Below, in pieces: positions 1 to 7,871 of a DNA stretch of 64,000 nt. Each line of letters starts with the position of its first letter. The first letter of the stretch is position 1. The stretch lies in assembly GCF_018140925.1 (NCBI RefSeq), contig NZ_CP073315.1, positions 4,237,979-4,301,978 on the forward strand, written 5' to 3'. A program made the translations under genes and the position numbers. Origin of the DNA: Psychrobacillus sp. INOP01 (GTDB lineage Bacteria; Bacillota; Bacilli; Bacillales_A; Planococcaceae). The notes under the pieces were generated by a model that worked only from the letters and a program-made list of their open reading frames with translations, had not been told where the DNA came from and ran no database searches.

Positions 1-153
1 TCTATATACGTTTTCACCGACAGTGAGTGTAATTATGGATTCTATGATAGTAAAAAATTTAAACGTATAAATGAACAAGAAATCATTTTTGAACAGTTCA
101 AAGATAGACTAACTGTGTATTTATATGAATATAACTACGCTTATTTATCTTAA
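1..153 (+). CDS. 3' end of an unidentified gene (partial)
   Basis: An open frame enters from the left edge and ends at TAA 151-153, giving the last 50 residues of a protein. It is rich in Tyr, Lys and Glu, has no membrane segment and shows no motif I recognise. A hairpin followed by T residues at about 218-250 probably ends its transcript. The start lies outside the window. Confidence 0.5.
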   Translation, partial: SIYVFTDSECNYGFYDSKKFKRINEQEIIFEQFKDRLTVYLYEYNYAYLS

Positions 154-217
154 CAGAAGTAGTCAACTACTTTTTAGGAATTTATTCATTGTATAGAGAA
201 TCATATACTCTACCAAG

Positions 218-252
218 AGAAGATAAATTAAGTTAAATTAATCTTCTTTTTC
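218..252 (+). terminator. Intrinsic terminator
   Basis: AGAAGAT pairs with ATCTTCT across an AT-rich loop and is followed by a T-run. It lies downstream of the partial gene at the left edge. Confidence 0.5.
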
Positions 253-462
253 TTGTTTGATAAACATTTTTTGGCATCAAACAGACTGAACGGCCAGTAG
301 TTCATAAAGGCATTTTATCCGATTCCATGCAAACAATTTCAGTTAAGATATGCGTGTTGATGAATCTTATGTATCAGAAAATGCATAAAAGTCAAACCTT
401 GTAAAAGAACGTGCGTTTCCTTATATTTGTATCTAGATAGTTTATAAAGGAATTAAATTAGT

Positions 463-1122
463 TTGAAAGTAGGTAGGTATACAGTGAAGATTGACACACC
501 CAAGATCCCTGAAGATCTAACAGAAAGAAGATTTACAGATATTTTTTACGAGGAATATCCGGAATTTGATATGTGTTTGGTTACCGATTCAGAATTTGCC
601 AACGAAGTACTTGAAAGATTGAGACTATATAAAACAGTGATTAGGAATTGTAATTTCGCAAATACGGATTTTAGCCGAATTGATCTTACTGATGTGCGCT
701 TTGAGAATTGTGATTTATCCAATGCTAATTTGGGTAATGCCTCCATGAATCGAGTTGAGTTTCTCAATTGTAAGTTACTTGGCAGCAACTTAACAGAGTC
801 TTATATCGGTAATACAAGATTTAGGGAATCAATTCTTAATATGGTTACGTTCGGTAACTCAAAACTTGAAAAGGTGATTTTTGATGATGCTATGTTAGAA
901 AGCGCTGACCTTTTTGACTGTAAGCTTAAAAAAGTAGAATTTCTTTCATGCAATCTTAATGGAGCGAGCTTTGAAGAGACACCATTAAAAGGTATTGATA
1001 TAAGCTCATCCGATTTTGATTATTTAACTGTTTCAATTGAGAACTTAAAAGGATGTATAGTATCAACGTCTCAAGCGATACAATTTGCTTCGTTATTAGA
1101 GCTAAATATCCGAGAGTATTAG
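463..1122 (+). CDS. Qnr-like pentapeptide-repeat protein
   Basis: This 219-residue protein consists largely of tandem pentapeptide repeats of the A(D/N)LxX type (for example CNFANTDFSRIDLTDVRF from about residue 63), which fold as a right-handed quadrilateral beta-helix. A two-block layout followed by a C-terminal helix (QAIQFASLLELNI) resembles Qnr/MfpA-type DNA mimics that protect gyrase and topoisomerase IV from quinolones. The length is typical of Qnr. The start is TTG, with AAAGGA about 10 bases upstream. It stands alone next to a chloramphenicol acetyltransferase gene. Gyrase protection is inferred from family resemblance; chromosomal pentapeptide proteins often give little resistance. 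Confidence 0.75.
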   Translation: MKVGRYTVKIDTPKIPEDLTERRFTDIFYEEYPEFDMCLVTDSEFANEVLERLRLYKTVIRNCNFANTDFSRIDLTDVRFENCDLSNANLGNASMNRVEFLNCKLLGSNLTESYIGNTRFRESILNMVTFGNSKLEKVIFDDAMLESADLFDCKLKKVEFLSCNLNGASFEETPLKGIDISSSDFDYLTVSIENLKGCIVSTSQAIQFASLLELNIREY

Positions 1123-1311
1123 TTGCAGTTTTATTCCCTTTAAAAAACTTCGTATTTTTGATTTTAAGTGGCTTAAAATGACTTGTGAAGGCTTTATTTA
1201 TCATAAAAGGCAAAATAAATTTTGAAGATAATTATGCAAAGTTTTATACTTGCTGTCTTGCCAACAATGTAGTGAAATTATAATAATATTTTAAATGAGA
1301 GGTTGAAATAG

Positions 1312-1944
1312 ATGACATCTTATCAAATCATTGATTTAGAAAGTTTTGCAAGAAAAAATTATTATGAGTATTTTATGGCGACAGACACAACGTTTGAAAT
1401 GACAGTAAAAATTGATGTTACACGAGCAGTTAAAAAATGCAAAGATGAATCTATAAGTTTTTATGCTTACTCCATTTTTAATTTGACTAAATCGGTTAAC
1501 AAGATTCCGAATTTTAGGTATGCCCACAAAAATAAGCAATTAGTAGAATGGAAAGAATTAGTGCCAACGTTTACGAATTTTAATCAAGAAACAGAGTTAT
1601 TTTATAGTTTATGGTTGGAAGGGTTAACAGATTATAAATCAGTTGACCGTGAGTACAAAAAGCTTATAAAAGACTTTGCAAACACAACAGATATCGCGCC
1701 AATGGGAGCTGTTCCACCCAACGTGGTGAATATTTCATCAATTCCTTGGATGCATTTTGAACATTTTTCATCTCATCCAGGAGCTATCAAAAATAATATA
1801 ACACCAATGATTACTACTGGAAAGTACGAAAAAGTTGGGACACAATTGCTAATGCCGGTGAATGTTAAGGTACATCATGCAACAGTAGATGGCTATCATG
1901 TGTGTTTATTTTTTGAAATACTGCAAAGAGAAATGAACCGTTAA
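1312..1944 (+). CDS. cat: Type A chloramphenicol O-acetyltransferase
   Basis: This 210-residue enzyme would transfer acetyl from acetyl-CoA to the 3-hydroxyl of chloramphenicol in the cytoplasm. The catalytic motif HHATVDGYH is at residues 188-196, and the length fits the CatA trimer-forming family (about 215). The N-terminal SRKNYYEYF-like segment is also typical. It starts at ATG 1312 behind AGAGGTTG and ends in a strong terminator. No attenuator-style leader peptide is evident, so inducible regulation is not supported. It lies just outside the left end of the cassette array. Activity on chloramphenicol is expected but chromosomal xenologues vary. Confidence 0.88.
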   Translation: MTSYQIIDLESFARKNYYEYFMATDTTFEMTVKIDVTRAVKKCKDESISFYAYSIFNLTKSVNKIPNFRYAHKNKQLVEWKELVPTFTNFNQETELFYSLWLEGLTDYKSVDREYKKLIKDFANTTDIAPMGAVPPNVVNISSIPWMHFEHFSSHPGAIKNNITPMITTGKYEKVGTQLLMPVNVKVHHATVDGYHVCLFFEILQREMNR

Positions 1945-1948
1945 CCGC

Positions 1949-1988
1949 ACCCCAATTATTGGACGCTTAATGATTGGGGTGTTTTTTA
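1949..1988 (+). terminator. Terminator of cat
   Basis: CACCCCAAT pairs with ATTGGGGTG around a loop of about 15 bases, followed by T6. It lies 5 bases after the cat stop codon. Confidence 0.85.
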
Positions 1989-2137
1989 GAAAATTGTACT
2001 TCCCCCCAAGCGGTGCATAGTTTGCATTTCCTAAGAAACACTTTGCAATGAAAAAGTAGCAGCTTTAATCTATTAAATTCAACATAACTAAAATGGTTCT
2101 GGAAGTTTGAACAGAAAAGTTCAATTTTAATGAAGGT

Positions 2138-2341
2138 ATGATGAATTGCCGTTGGTTGGTAGGTTTTTATTATTATATAAATCTAAATATAGAAGGCATT
2201 TTATTCGATGCCATGCAAACAGAAATTAAACTAATTGAAGGTACTGCTAAAACGAGACGAATCCTATTAGAAGAACTGTATGAAAAAGGGTCGCACATAG
2301 TTAAAATAGAGAGGAAAAGACAAAGACAGGGACAAACATAG
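2138..2341 (+). pseudogene. Short open frame, probably a gene remnant
   Basis: A 67-codon frame with no good ribosome binding site. The part encoding EGILFDAMQTEIKLIEG matches, with substitutions, a second non-coding stretch at 305-350, so both are probably relics of one gene or element. The product is unknown. It lies between cat and the first core site of the array. Confidence 0.25.
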
Positions 2342-2460
2342 ACCATATCCTGCCCACACGGCCGTATAAGATGCAGTAGATAAGAAAATGAGGGGCTGCT
2401 GAGAAATCCATGGCTCTTTCTTAAATTCACAGTCCTTATTAAGATTGTGAAATCTTGCAC

Positions 2461-2483
2461 TTAAACTAACGCCGCAGGTTAGT
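2461..2483 (+). repeat. Solo core B, first of the array
   Basis: AACTAACGCCGCAGGTTAGT. It is preceded by the extended leader GATTGTGAAA then CACTTAAAC, seen at about a dozen other sites. This is the leftmost recognisable core. Confidence 0.8.
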
Positions 2484-2770
2484 AAAAAAAGGGAATAGCC
2501 AAAATGAAGTCGAATTTTTAATCATAAGTGTAGAGGGAGATGTATGGTAAAAAAAGGGAATCGGTTTGTTTGCAATTGGTATAGTAATGATTTTAATGGA
2601 CATGCCTCATTTATTGGGAGTTTAAATAATAGGGGGTAGATTAGAGGTCGTCAATTATTTAATAATGACAACAATCGCCATCACACTTTGTACAGTTTTC
2701 TCGCTAACCGAACAAGAACGTGGGTTCTTTTTTATTTAAGAACTAACGCTCTTATTTTGGCAATAAAAAA

Positions 2771-2815
2771 TGACCAGGCTCACAAATTTTTGTGATTACC
2801 TGGTCTTTTTTTAGA
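2771..2815 (+). terminator. Intrinsic terminator
   Basis: GACCAGG...CCTGGTC stem with a loop of about 25 bases that contains a smaller hairpin, followed by T7. A related CCAGG hairpin lies at 3706-3743. Confidence 0.75.
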
Positions 2816-2869
2816 TGAATTTAATGTAACGGTTGGTAGCCTCTCATATTCAAGAACTAATAAACACTA

Positions 2870-3088
2870 TTAATTCGAAACTTGAGTTTTTTTCATCATT
2901 GAAATTAGCGCCATTCCAATTAAAGAAACAATCCCTAAGAAGAACAATAAGAATCCAATTGGGATTAAGAAGAAGGGCTCTTCTAAGGTACCATCTGGTG
3001 CTACATTACTTCCAATGATAGCCTTTGCAATAAAGCAGATTACTCCTAAAAAAATTGGTGTTGATGCGATAAAATATTTTTTCTTCAT
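2870..3088 (-). CDS. DUF3955-type two-helix membrane protein
   Basis: A 72-residue protein with two hydrophobic segments (about residues 6-24 and 36-62). A short polar loop with PDGTLEEPFFLIPIG lies between them, the pattern of DUF3955 proteins. It follows a small HTH regulator on the same strand with about 30 bases between them. A GGAGG site precedes the ATG. The regulator, this gene and a decayed DUF2975-like frame upstream form the usual trio. The molecular role is unknown. Confidence 0.6.
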   Translation of the reverse strand: MKKKYFIASTPIFLGVICFIAKAIIGSNVAPDGTLEEPFFLIPIGFLLFFLGIVSLIGMALISMMKKTQVSN

Positions 3089-3118
3089 ATCATTTTTCCT
3101 CCATAAAAGTTAGTTTAA

Positions 3119-3322
3119 TCATTTTTTATATTCCAAGATATCACCTGGCTGACAGTCTAATACTTCACATATTTTTTCTAATGTTGAAAATTTGACAGCT
3201 TTTGCTTTTACATTTTTTAAAATTGAGACGTTTGCCATTGTGATACCCAGTTTTTCCGATAATTCAGTAACACTCATTTTCCTCTTTGCCAGCATTACAT
3301 CAAGATTAACTATGATAACCAT
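3119..3322 (-). CDS. Small Cro/C1-type HTH regulator (YozG-like)
   Basis: A 67-residue protein that is almost entirely one Xre/HTH_3 domain: NLDVMLAKRKMSVTELSEKL, then the recognition helix region and CEVLDCQPGDILEY. This matches the YozG-like regulators encoded beside DUF2975 membrane proteins. The start chosen is the ATG at 3322, with GAGGTG 4-5 bases upstream; an upstream ATG at 3334 lacks spacing. It probably represses its own small operon, including the DUF3955 gene just downstream. Confidence 0.8.
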   Translation of the reverse strand: MVIIVNLDVMLAKRKMSVTELSEKLGITMANVSILKNVKAKAVKFSTLEKICEVLDCQPGDILEYKK

Positions 3323-3334
3323 GTTACACCTCAA

Positions 3335-3595
3335 ATCGTTAATTCGTTATCCTGCTTTATATCACTTGCTTTACGCAATATGAAAGTAAAGAAGTAAATA
3401 CAGAAATAACAATTGCAAAAAATAGAATAGCAAAAGAATCATTAATAGATTAGTGTTGTATTTGCCACTAATAAATACAGAATGTAATGCGATAACATAT
3501 AAAACGCCTTCTGTCATTGCTAAAACACTTATACACTTTAACCTATTGCTAATTCCTTCTGTTTCAATGATTCACCGCCTTCTCAACTTTCTAAT
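3335..3595 (-). pseudogene. Decayed DUF2975-like membrane protein gene
   Basis: Upstream of the HTH gene on the same strand, broken frames encode a hydrophobic stretch and a C-terminus reading KASDIKQDNELTI. This is the hallmark end of DUF2975 proteins, which precede YozG-type regulators. Several stops and frameshifts interrupt it. The ending and position are the basis for the assignment; the rest is too degraded to align by eye. Confidence 0.5.
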
Positions 3596-3705
3596 GTTAG
3601 AATAACGGATGATACACCCTTAGTCAATGTTTTTTTATCGTAAAACAATAAAATATTATTGTTTCGCTATAAGTGACCATTATTTGAAGATTTTTTCGTA
3701 AATTA

Positions 3706-3745
3706 AAACCAGGTACTCATTAATGCAGTGAGCCCTGGTCTTTTG
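3706..3745 (+). terminator. Intrinsic terminator-like hairpin
   Basis: ACCAGGtactcattaatgc followed by agtgagcCCTGGTCTTTT. The outer CCAGG/CCTGG stem is supported by an inner ACTCA/TGAGC pairing. Confidence 0.6.
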
Positions 3746-3870
3746 CTTAAATGTTGTTCATTTATAATAAAGTTTGATTTAAAATCCTATCCTCTATAGA
3801 TTTCTAAGAGGTGAGATAATTTTTTTATTGGATATTCATGTTAATATCACTAAAAAGATTGTGAAGAAAT

Positions 3871-3905
3871 GTACTTAAACTAACGCGGCAGGTTAGTTGA
3901 ATAAG
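3871..3905 (+). repeat. Core site with B centre and extended leader
   Basis: AACTAACGCGGCAGGTTAGTT with right arm GAATAAG, preceded by the leader GTGAAGAAATGTACTTA. No A-linker part precedes it. Confidence 0.9.
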
Positions 3906-4010
3906 CGGTATTTCATAATTCTTAGTTCGAGAACAGATTTCATATAATTCCCAATTTTTTGAAACCTTTCCGTTTTTTAATCCGTATATACTTTAAAGGG
4001 AGGAATCGTG

Positions 4011-4433
4011 ATGAAAAAGATAAAGATAATGTTATTGTTTTTCTCAGCTTTACTTTTAGTTGCTTGTACTGATAGTTCCAAGAATGATGAATTAAAAGCA
4101 TATGTCTCAGATTTTGAAAACTCAGGGTTTAAAAATAAAGCTGGTCAAATCATTGTTTTATTAGATGAGGGAATAATGATTGATAGCCATGTTCTTAGGG
4201 GACAGAGTGACAAAAAAAGCAATATTGATAAGGTTCTTGAAAAAGAAAATATTCCACTTAACCAACAATTTAATAAAATTTATAAAGACGCTACGATTAA
4301 GACAGTTGGTTCTAAATACTATATAACTCTTGAAGAAAATATTAAGTTAGAGTTTGAAAAGATAGGATTAAGAATTATCCAGGACCCAGAAGGTGTCGAG
4401 TATTACACACAAGAATATTCTGAGGAGAATTAA
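4011..4433 (+). CDS. Small lipoprotein, cassette cargo
   Basis: A 140-residue predicted lipoprotein. The N-terminus has Lys residues, a hydrophobic core and the lipobox LVAC with Cys19. The mature part is acidic and soluble and matches no family I know. ATG 4011 is 7 bases after AAAGGGAGG; GTG 4008 is an alternative start. Core B lies about 105 bases upstream and a full A-linker-B unit starts 8 bases after the stop, so this is a complete one-gene cassette. It is probably anchored on the outer face of the membrane. Confidence 0.75.
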   Translation: MKKIKIMLLFFSALLLVACTDSSKNDELKAYVSDFENSGFKNKAGQIIVLLDEGIMIDSHVLRGQSDKKSNIDKVLEKENIPLNQQFNKIYKDATIKTVGSKYYITLEENIKLEFEKIGLRIIQDPEGVEYYTQEYSEEN

Positions 4434-4440
4434 AGTGCAA

Positions 4441-4525
4441 TATTCAACTAACGGGTGCTTTACTTCAAGAAGGAGTAACGCCTTTTTTCTAATTGAACTA
4501 ACGTAGCAGTTTAGTTCAATTAGAG
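4441..4525 (+). repeat. Full cassette-site unit (core A, linker, core B)
   Basis: Core A with centre GGTGCT, the TTTACTTCAAGAAGGAGTAA linker hairpin with T-run, then core B (centre TAGCAG, right arm TTTAGTTCAATTAG). Confidence 0.92.
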
Positions 4526-4605
4526 GGTATTATTAGAAGAATGACGAATTAGTCAATATTAGTGTAGTTCTTGAGTATTTTCTTTTACAAATGAGGGGTG
4601 ACAAT

Positions 4606-4794
4606 ATGGAATTTTTAATTCAAGCAGGACTTTTTTTAAATCCAATTTTAGCAATAGTATTTTGCTTAAATTTAGTAGCATTAATCAAAAAAGTTAGTAG
4701 TGATAGTAATGCTAGTACCTCTAAAAATACATTTTGGATGACTATTTCAGCTACCTATATCATGTTTAGTATAACTTGGATGTTTCTATTGTAA
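4606..4794 (+). CDS. Small two-helix membrane protein, cassette cargo
   Basis: 62 residues with two transmembrane segments (about 6-26 and 43-61) joined by a polar Lys/Ser loop. The start chosen is ATG 4606, 6 bases after AGGGGTG. It is bounded by core B at about 4495-4525 and a solo core A at 4821-4845. I do not recognise a family. Confidence 0.65.
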   Translation: MEFLIQAGLFLNPILAIVFCLNLVALIKKVSSDSNASTSKNTFWMTISATYIMFSITWMFLL

Positions 4795-4820
4795 TTCATT
4801 TACAACTCAATCTTTCTTAT

Positions 4821-4846
4821 TTCACTAACGGGTGCTTTAGTAAAAA
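4821..4846 (+). repeat. Core A without partner B
   Basis: CACTAACGGGTGCTTTAGTA, directly followed by a terminator instead of the usual linker and core B. Confidence 0.85.
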
Positions 4847-4857
4847 AGGACATCAAA

Positions 4858-4899
4858 ATAAAATGAGCTTGGAGAAAATATCCCAGCTCATTTTATATG
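4858..4899 (+). terminator. Intrinsic terminator
   Basis: AAAATGAGCTtgg pairs with cccAGCTCATTTT, a near-perfect stem of about 13 bp, ending in TTTTAT. Confidence 0.8.
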
Positions 4900-5056
4900 T
4901 GCATTTTAAATTAACCTTTATCTTTAATAAAGCCTTTTATTAAAAGCATACTGTAGCAGCTATTTTCAATTATAATAAGGTACAGAATAATCAGCTTAAT
5001 CGGAACTTATTTTAGATACAATCGTATTAGGGATAAAAGACAAAGGAGGAAAAATA

Positions 5057-5197
5057 ATGAAAAATTTCGAAAAAGAGTATCCCATATTGAAAGAAGAGCG
5101 TAGACGAAAAGAAAGTAAAGACAGGAATATTGAATCACTTATTTATTTAGGTGTCGGGCTTTTAGGAATAGCCATTGGCGTATTATATTTTATCTGA
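5057..5197 (+). CDS. 46-residue single-helix membrane protein
   Basis: ATG 5057 follows an excellent AAAGGAGGAAAAATA ribosome binding site. The product has a highly charged N-terminal half (KEERRRKESKDR) and one C-terminal transmembrane helix (SLIYLGVGLLGIAIGVLYF). Such small tail-anchored proteins are common in spore formers. No family is recognised and function is unknown. Confidence 0.55.
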   Translation: MKNFEKEYPILKEERRRKESKDRNIESLIYLGVGLLGIAIGVLYFI

Positions 5198-5373
5198 AGC
5201 ACTCATTAGAAGAAAGGCTTAGCCATAGAAGAACCCCCCTTTATTCGATAACAATATGGAGTTACTCATGATTTATAGTCTAGACTATTTCTAGTTCTTA
5301 CGGATAGCTAATTCGCTACCCTACACAGGCAGTTATTAAAATAAAAATGTTCATATATTAATACAATGACAAA

Positions 5374-5565
5374 AATGCGAAATTTAAAAAAGTAACAAAT
5401 GGTGCAATTGATTATGATTACCGAATCAATATTACATTAAATACTGGATAAGCAATGTGGGTTGAATCGGATAAAAAATTACTAATGTTCATTGATACGT
5501 ACGAATACTATACAATCGAAAATGATAGCGACTTCTTTGAGATTTTAAAGAATGCCACTGAATAG
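5374..5565 (+). pseudogene. Decayed paralogue of the cassette protein at 53071-53517
   Basis: The frame matches the last 65 or so residues of the protein at 53071-53517 (AKFKRVT...YRVNITLNTGYAMWV...YEYY..ENDSDFFEIL). The 5' part is missing and an in-frame TAA replaces the Tyr of GYAMWV. A full site unit follows 18 bases later, as it does at the intact copy. It is a truncated second copy of the same cassette family. Confidence 0.8.
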
Positions 5566-5582
5566 TCAGCCAGAATTAAGAT

Positions 5583-5666
5583 TTTTCACTAACGGGTGCT
5601 TTACTTCAAGAAGGAGTAAAGCCTTTTTTCTTATTTAAACTAAAGCCGCAGTTTAGTTGAATAAGG
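5583..5666 (+). repeat. Full cassette-site unit (core A, linker, core B)
   Basis: CACTAACGGGTGCTTTACTT, terminator linker, then ACTAAAGCCGCAGTTTAGTT with right arm GAATAAG. Confidence 0.92.
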
Positions 5667-5682
5667 TACATTAGGATGAATA

Positions 5683-5691
5683 TGGTAAAAT
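5683..5691 (+). promoter_or_regulatory. Candidate extended -10 promoter of a cassette
   Basis: TGGTAAAAT matches an extended -10 (TGnTATAAT) and lies about 17 bases after core B. The same string recurs after core B at 22257 and 47381. Confidence 0.45.
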
Positions 5692-5764
5692 AAATAATAA
5701 CTCAAATGTTTTTGTTCAGCTTCCTCTATTGAGCTAAGAACGTTACATTTTAGGGGGATTTTAA

Positions 5765-5998
5765 ATGGAAAAAATCTTAGTAAAAACAGGGATATATTCA
5801 TTGGTTTTATCTTTCTTCTTATAAGTAGTCTTTATGAAAAGAGAAGAAAGCACAACTGATTTTGAGGGGATGACTTCATATGTTGTAACGCCTTATTCAG
5901 AGTTTTTCTTTCATATTTTTAGATATTCTATTATCACTTCAATCATTGCAGTAATATTTGTATGGCTATATATACTGTCAAAAAAGGAAAAAGAGTAA
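5765..5998 (+). pseudogene. Small membrane-protein cassette gene with an in-frame stop
   Basis: A 77-codon frame begins at ATG 5765 behind AGGGGG. It encodes two hydrophobic segments around a polar loop (MKREESTTDFEGMTSYVVTP). The frame is open except for TAA at 5822-5824, inside the first membrane helix. Either the gene is dead or translation restarts at ATG 5834 with one helix. A core A with extended leader follows at 6030. Family not recognised. Confidence 0.6.
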
Positions 5999-6029
5999 CA
6001 AACTCAACAAGTGTATTATTACTTTATAG

Positions 6030-6101
6030 ATATTGTGAAGGTTTGTACTTAAACTGACGGGTGCTTTACTTCAAGAAGGAGTAAAGCCTTTTTTCTTATA
6101 A
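6030..6101 (+). repeat. Core A with extended leader, linker, core B lost
   Basis: Leader TTGTGAAGGTTTGTACTTAA, core AACTGACGGGTGCT and terminator linker. The sequence then leaves the consensus at TTCTTATAAG, so core B is missing. Confidence 0.88.
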
Positions 6102-6193
6102 GCAGCAGAAGAGGTGAACAAGGAAGTTATAGTTTCGTGTTAAACCGTAATAAAAGTCGATTTTAATTAAATCGAATAAGTGAGGTGAAGATT

Positions 6194-6316
6194 GTGGATA
6201 ATCTGTTGATTGTAATAGGAATTGTTCTTTGTATCTCGCAATTTTTCATAGCTAAACAAAGTAAGGTGAAAACGTCATTATTTCTAGCAATTTTATTTAG
6301 TATTATTGATTTTTGA
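6194..6316 (+). CDS. 40-residue hydrophobic small protein
   Basis: GTG 6194 follows GAGGTGAAG. The product is one long hydrophobic segment, a short basic loop (KQSKVKTS) and a second hydrophobic end. Its 3' end runs into the broken end of the cotA remnant on the opposite strand. It may itself be a truncated membrane protein. No family is recognised. Confidence 0.4.
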   Translation: MDNLLIVIGIVLCISQFFIAKQSKVKTSLFLAILFSIIDF

Positions 6317-6329
6317 TGATTTTATTTGA

Positions 6330-7636
6330 ACTTGTTGTTGTCGTTCAAGAATTTGAAAGTCAACCAAATGGATATGGATAGGATGAGGATCATCATCGAT
6401 TATATTAATAATTCGCCAAATTTCAACGGTGTCTACTTCAATTCTTTCGGAAACTCTGTCTATTCACATTTTACCGTCCAATAAATTCAAGGAACGACCA
6501 TATTGATCCTTGGTTCTGACGAGTGTTAAATCTCTTGTTCTCTTTGCCATACTTCTTGGAAGTCGTTTTATCGGCCCTAAATAGAAAGGAAGAGAGCTGG
6601 TATCTGTACTTTTTAACGGAACAGTTACTCTGAATTGCATGACATCTGTTGTTTCGGGGGATGCACTCTTAGTGACATTTTTGAGAATTATGGTCTGTCC
6701 GTAGTTTTGAGAAAAATCAATTATCACATCTATACGCTCGGCACTCATAAGTATAAATTCATTTAGTAATACTCTTGTCTCAAGAAAGCCCCCATCCGTG
6801 CCAATTTGATACAAAGACTGATTAGAGTCCATTTTTAATGTAAGGATTCGACTATTGGATGCATTTAAAATTCGAAATCGGTATTTTCTTGGTTCAACGT
6901 CTAAAAATGGATAAACCTTCCCGTTTACAAGAATCGTATATGCATCAAAAGGTGGGGCAAGAGAAGGATGAGGAAGACCTATGTCGTTTTGATCTGGTTT
7001 GCTGGGGTAGTAAAGTGAACCGTCTGGGTTGAACGAGCGGTCCACAATTAAAAGAGGAATTTCATATTTTCCTTTCGGAAGATTAAGTGATTGTTCATGA
7101 AAGTCGCGAATGAGATAGAAGCCCGCGAGTCCCGCATAAACGTTTAATCTGGTAATTCCCATCGTGTGGTCGTGATACCATAGTGTAGTTGCTCGTTCAA
7201 TGTTCGGATAAGTATATATTTTTCTTTCAAACAAAGGTCCCGTTTGTTCAAAATTTCTCGTGAACCATGCTTCGGGGTAACCATCACTATGGGAAGGTGT
7301 CCTTCCTCCGTGTAAATGTACAACGCTTCTACCCTCTGGAAGAGTTATTTCGGAACCATGAATGGTTGTATCGATGGGAAGAAAGTGCTTATTGGGCAGA
7401 TTATTAATCCATTTAACAAACACTGTTTCATTATTCATCACTTCGAACGTAGGACCTGGAAATGTTCCTTCATAACCCCATAAACGTGTTGGTCCGAGGT
7501 CCCTGTGTAGCTTCTGAGAAAACTCCTCCATTGTCACTTCGTAATATGAAATATTATAACTTCTCTTCTTAGGAGATAACATGTTTGGAATAGGCAGTTC
7601 ATCCACGAATTTTTGTAATTTTATCTTTTCAGGCAT
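6330..7636 (-). pseudogene. cotA: Truncated CotA-like multicopper oxidase (spore-coat laccase)
   Basis: The first 390 codons match CotA-type laccases closely: HLHGG (type 2/3 copper ligands), WYHDH, NVYAGLAGFYLIRD, NGKVYPFLDVEPRKYRFRILNASN and GTDGG. TGA at 6464 replaces the Trp of the KRWxD segment. The frame then stays open through HPIHIHLVDFQILER before homology stops near 6335. The last 70 or so residues, with the HCH/HE copper ligands, are missing, so no active laccase can be made. Full length would be about 510. The break lies in the cassette region, suggesting that array rearrangement removed the end. Confidence 0.85.
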
Positions 7637-7722
7637 AAGATGGAAGACCTCTCTCTGTTAATATCTACAGAGTAAGTTTATGAGTGTGAACTTGTCCGGT
7701 ATGACTATAGGTATTTTTCTTA

Positions 7723-7752
7723 TGCAACTAACGGGTGCTTAGTTAAACAAGA
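7723..7752 (+). repeat. Core A without partner B
   Basis: CAACTAACGGGTGCTTAGTT, one T shorter than the consensus. It is followed by a bidirectional terminator in place of linker and core B. Confidence 0.85.
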
Positions 7753-7767
7753 CCAACATGTCGATTG

Positions 7768-7816
7768 AAAAACCAAGCACCCTTTGCCAACAATGACTTT
7801 AGGGTGCTTGGTTTTA
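7768..7816. terminator. Bidirectional terminator
   Basis: AAAACCAAGCACCCT pairs perfectly with AGGGTGCTTGGTTTT. On the minus strand it lies about 55 bases after the aldo/keto reductase stop. Confidence 0.85.
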
Positions 7817-7871
7817 TAGGACCTGTTTTGGATTCTTTATTTACATTTGAATAAATTATAGAAAAAAGCAA

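Larger units (their letters stand above)
2342..2869. other. Cassette remnants and terminator, no intact gene
   Basis: Holds the first core site and a frameshifted small membrane frame (about 2543-2626, ending ILMDMPHLLGV). A clear terminator (GACCAGG with CCTGGTC, then T7) lies at 2771-2813. No intact gene is visible. Confidence 0.5.

Noticed and set aside
4441..4525. Repeats as plain terminators or REP/MITE elements
   Set aside because: Terminator function is likely for the linker, but duplicated cassettes end at core centres, solo and hybrid cores exist, and recombinase copies are flanked by cores. A simple terminator does not explain these.
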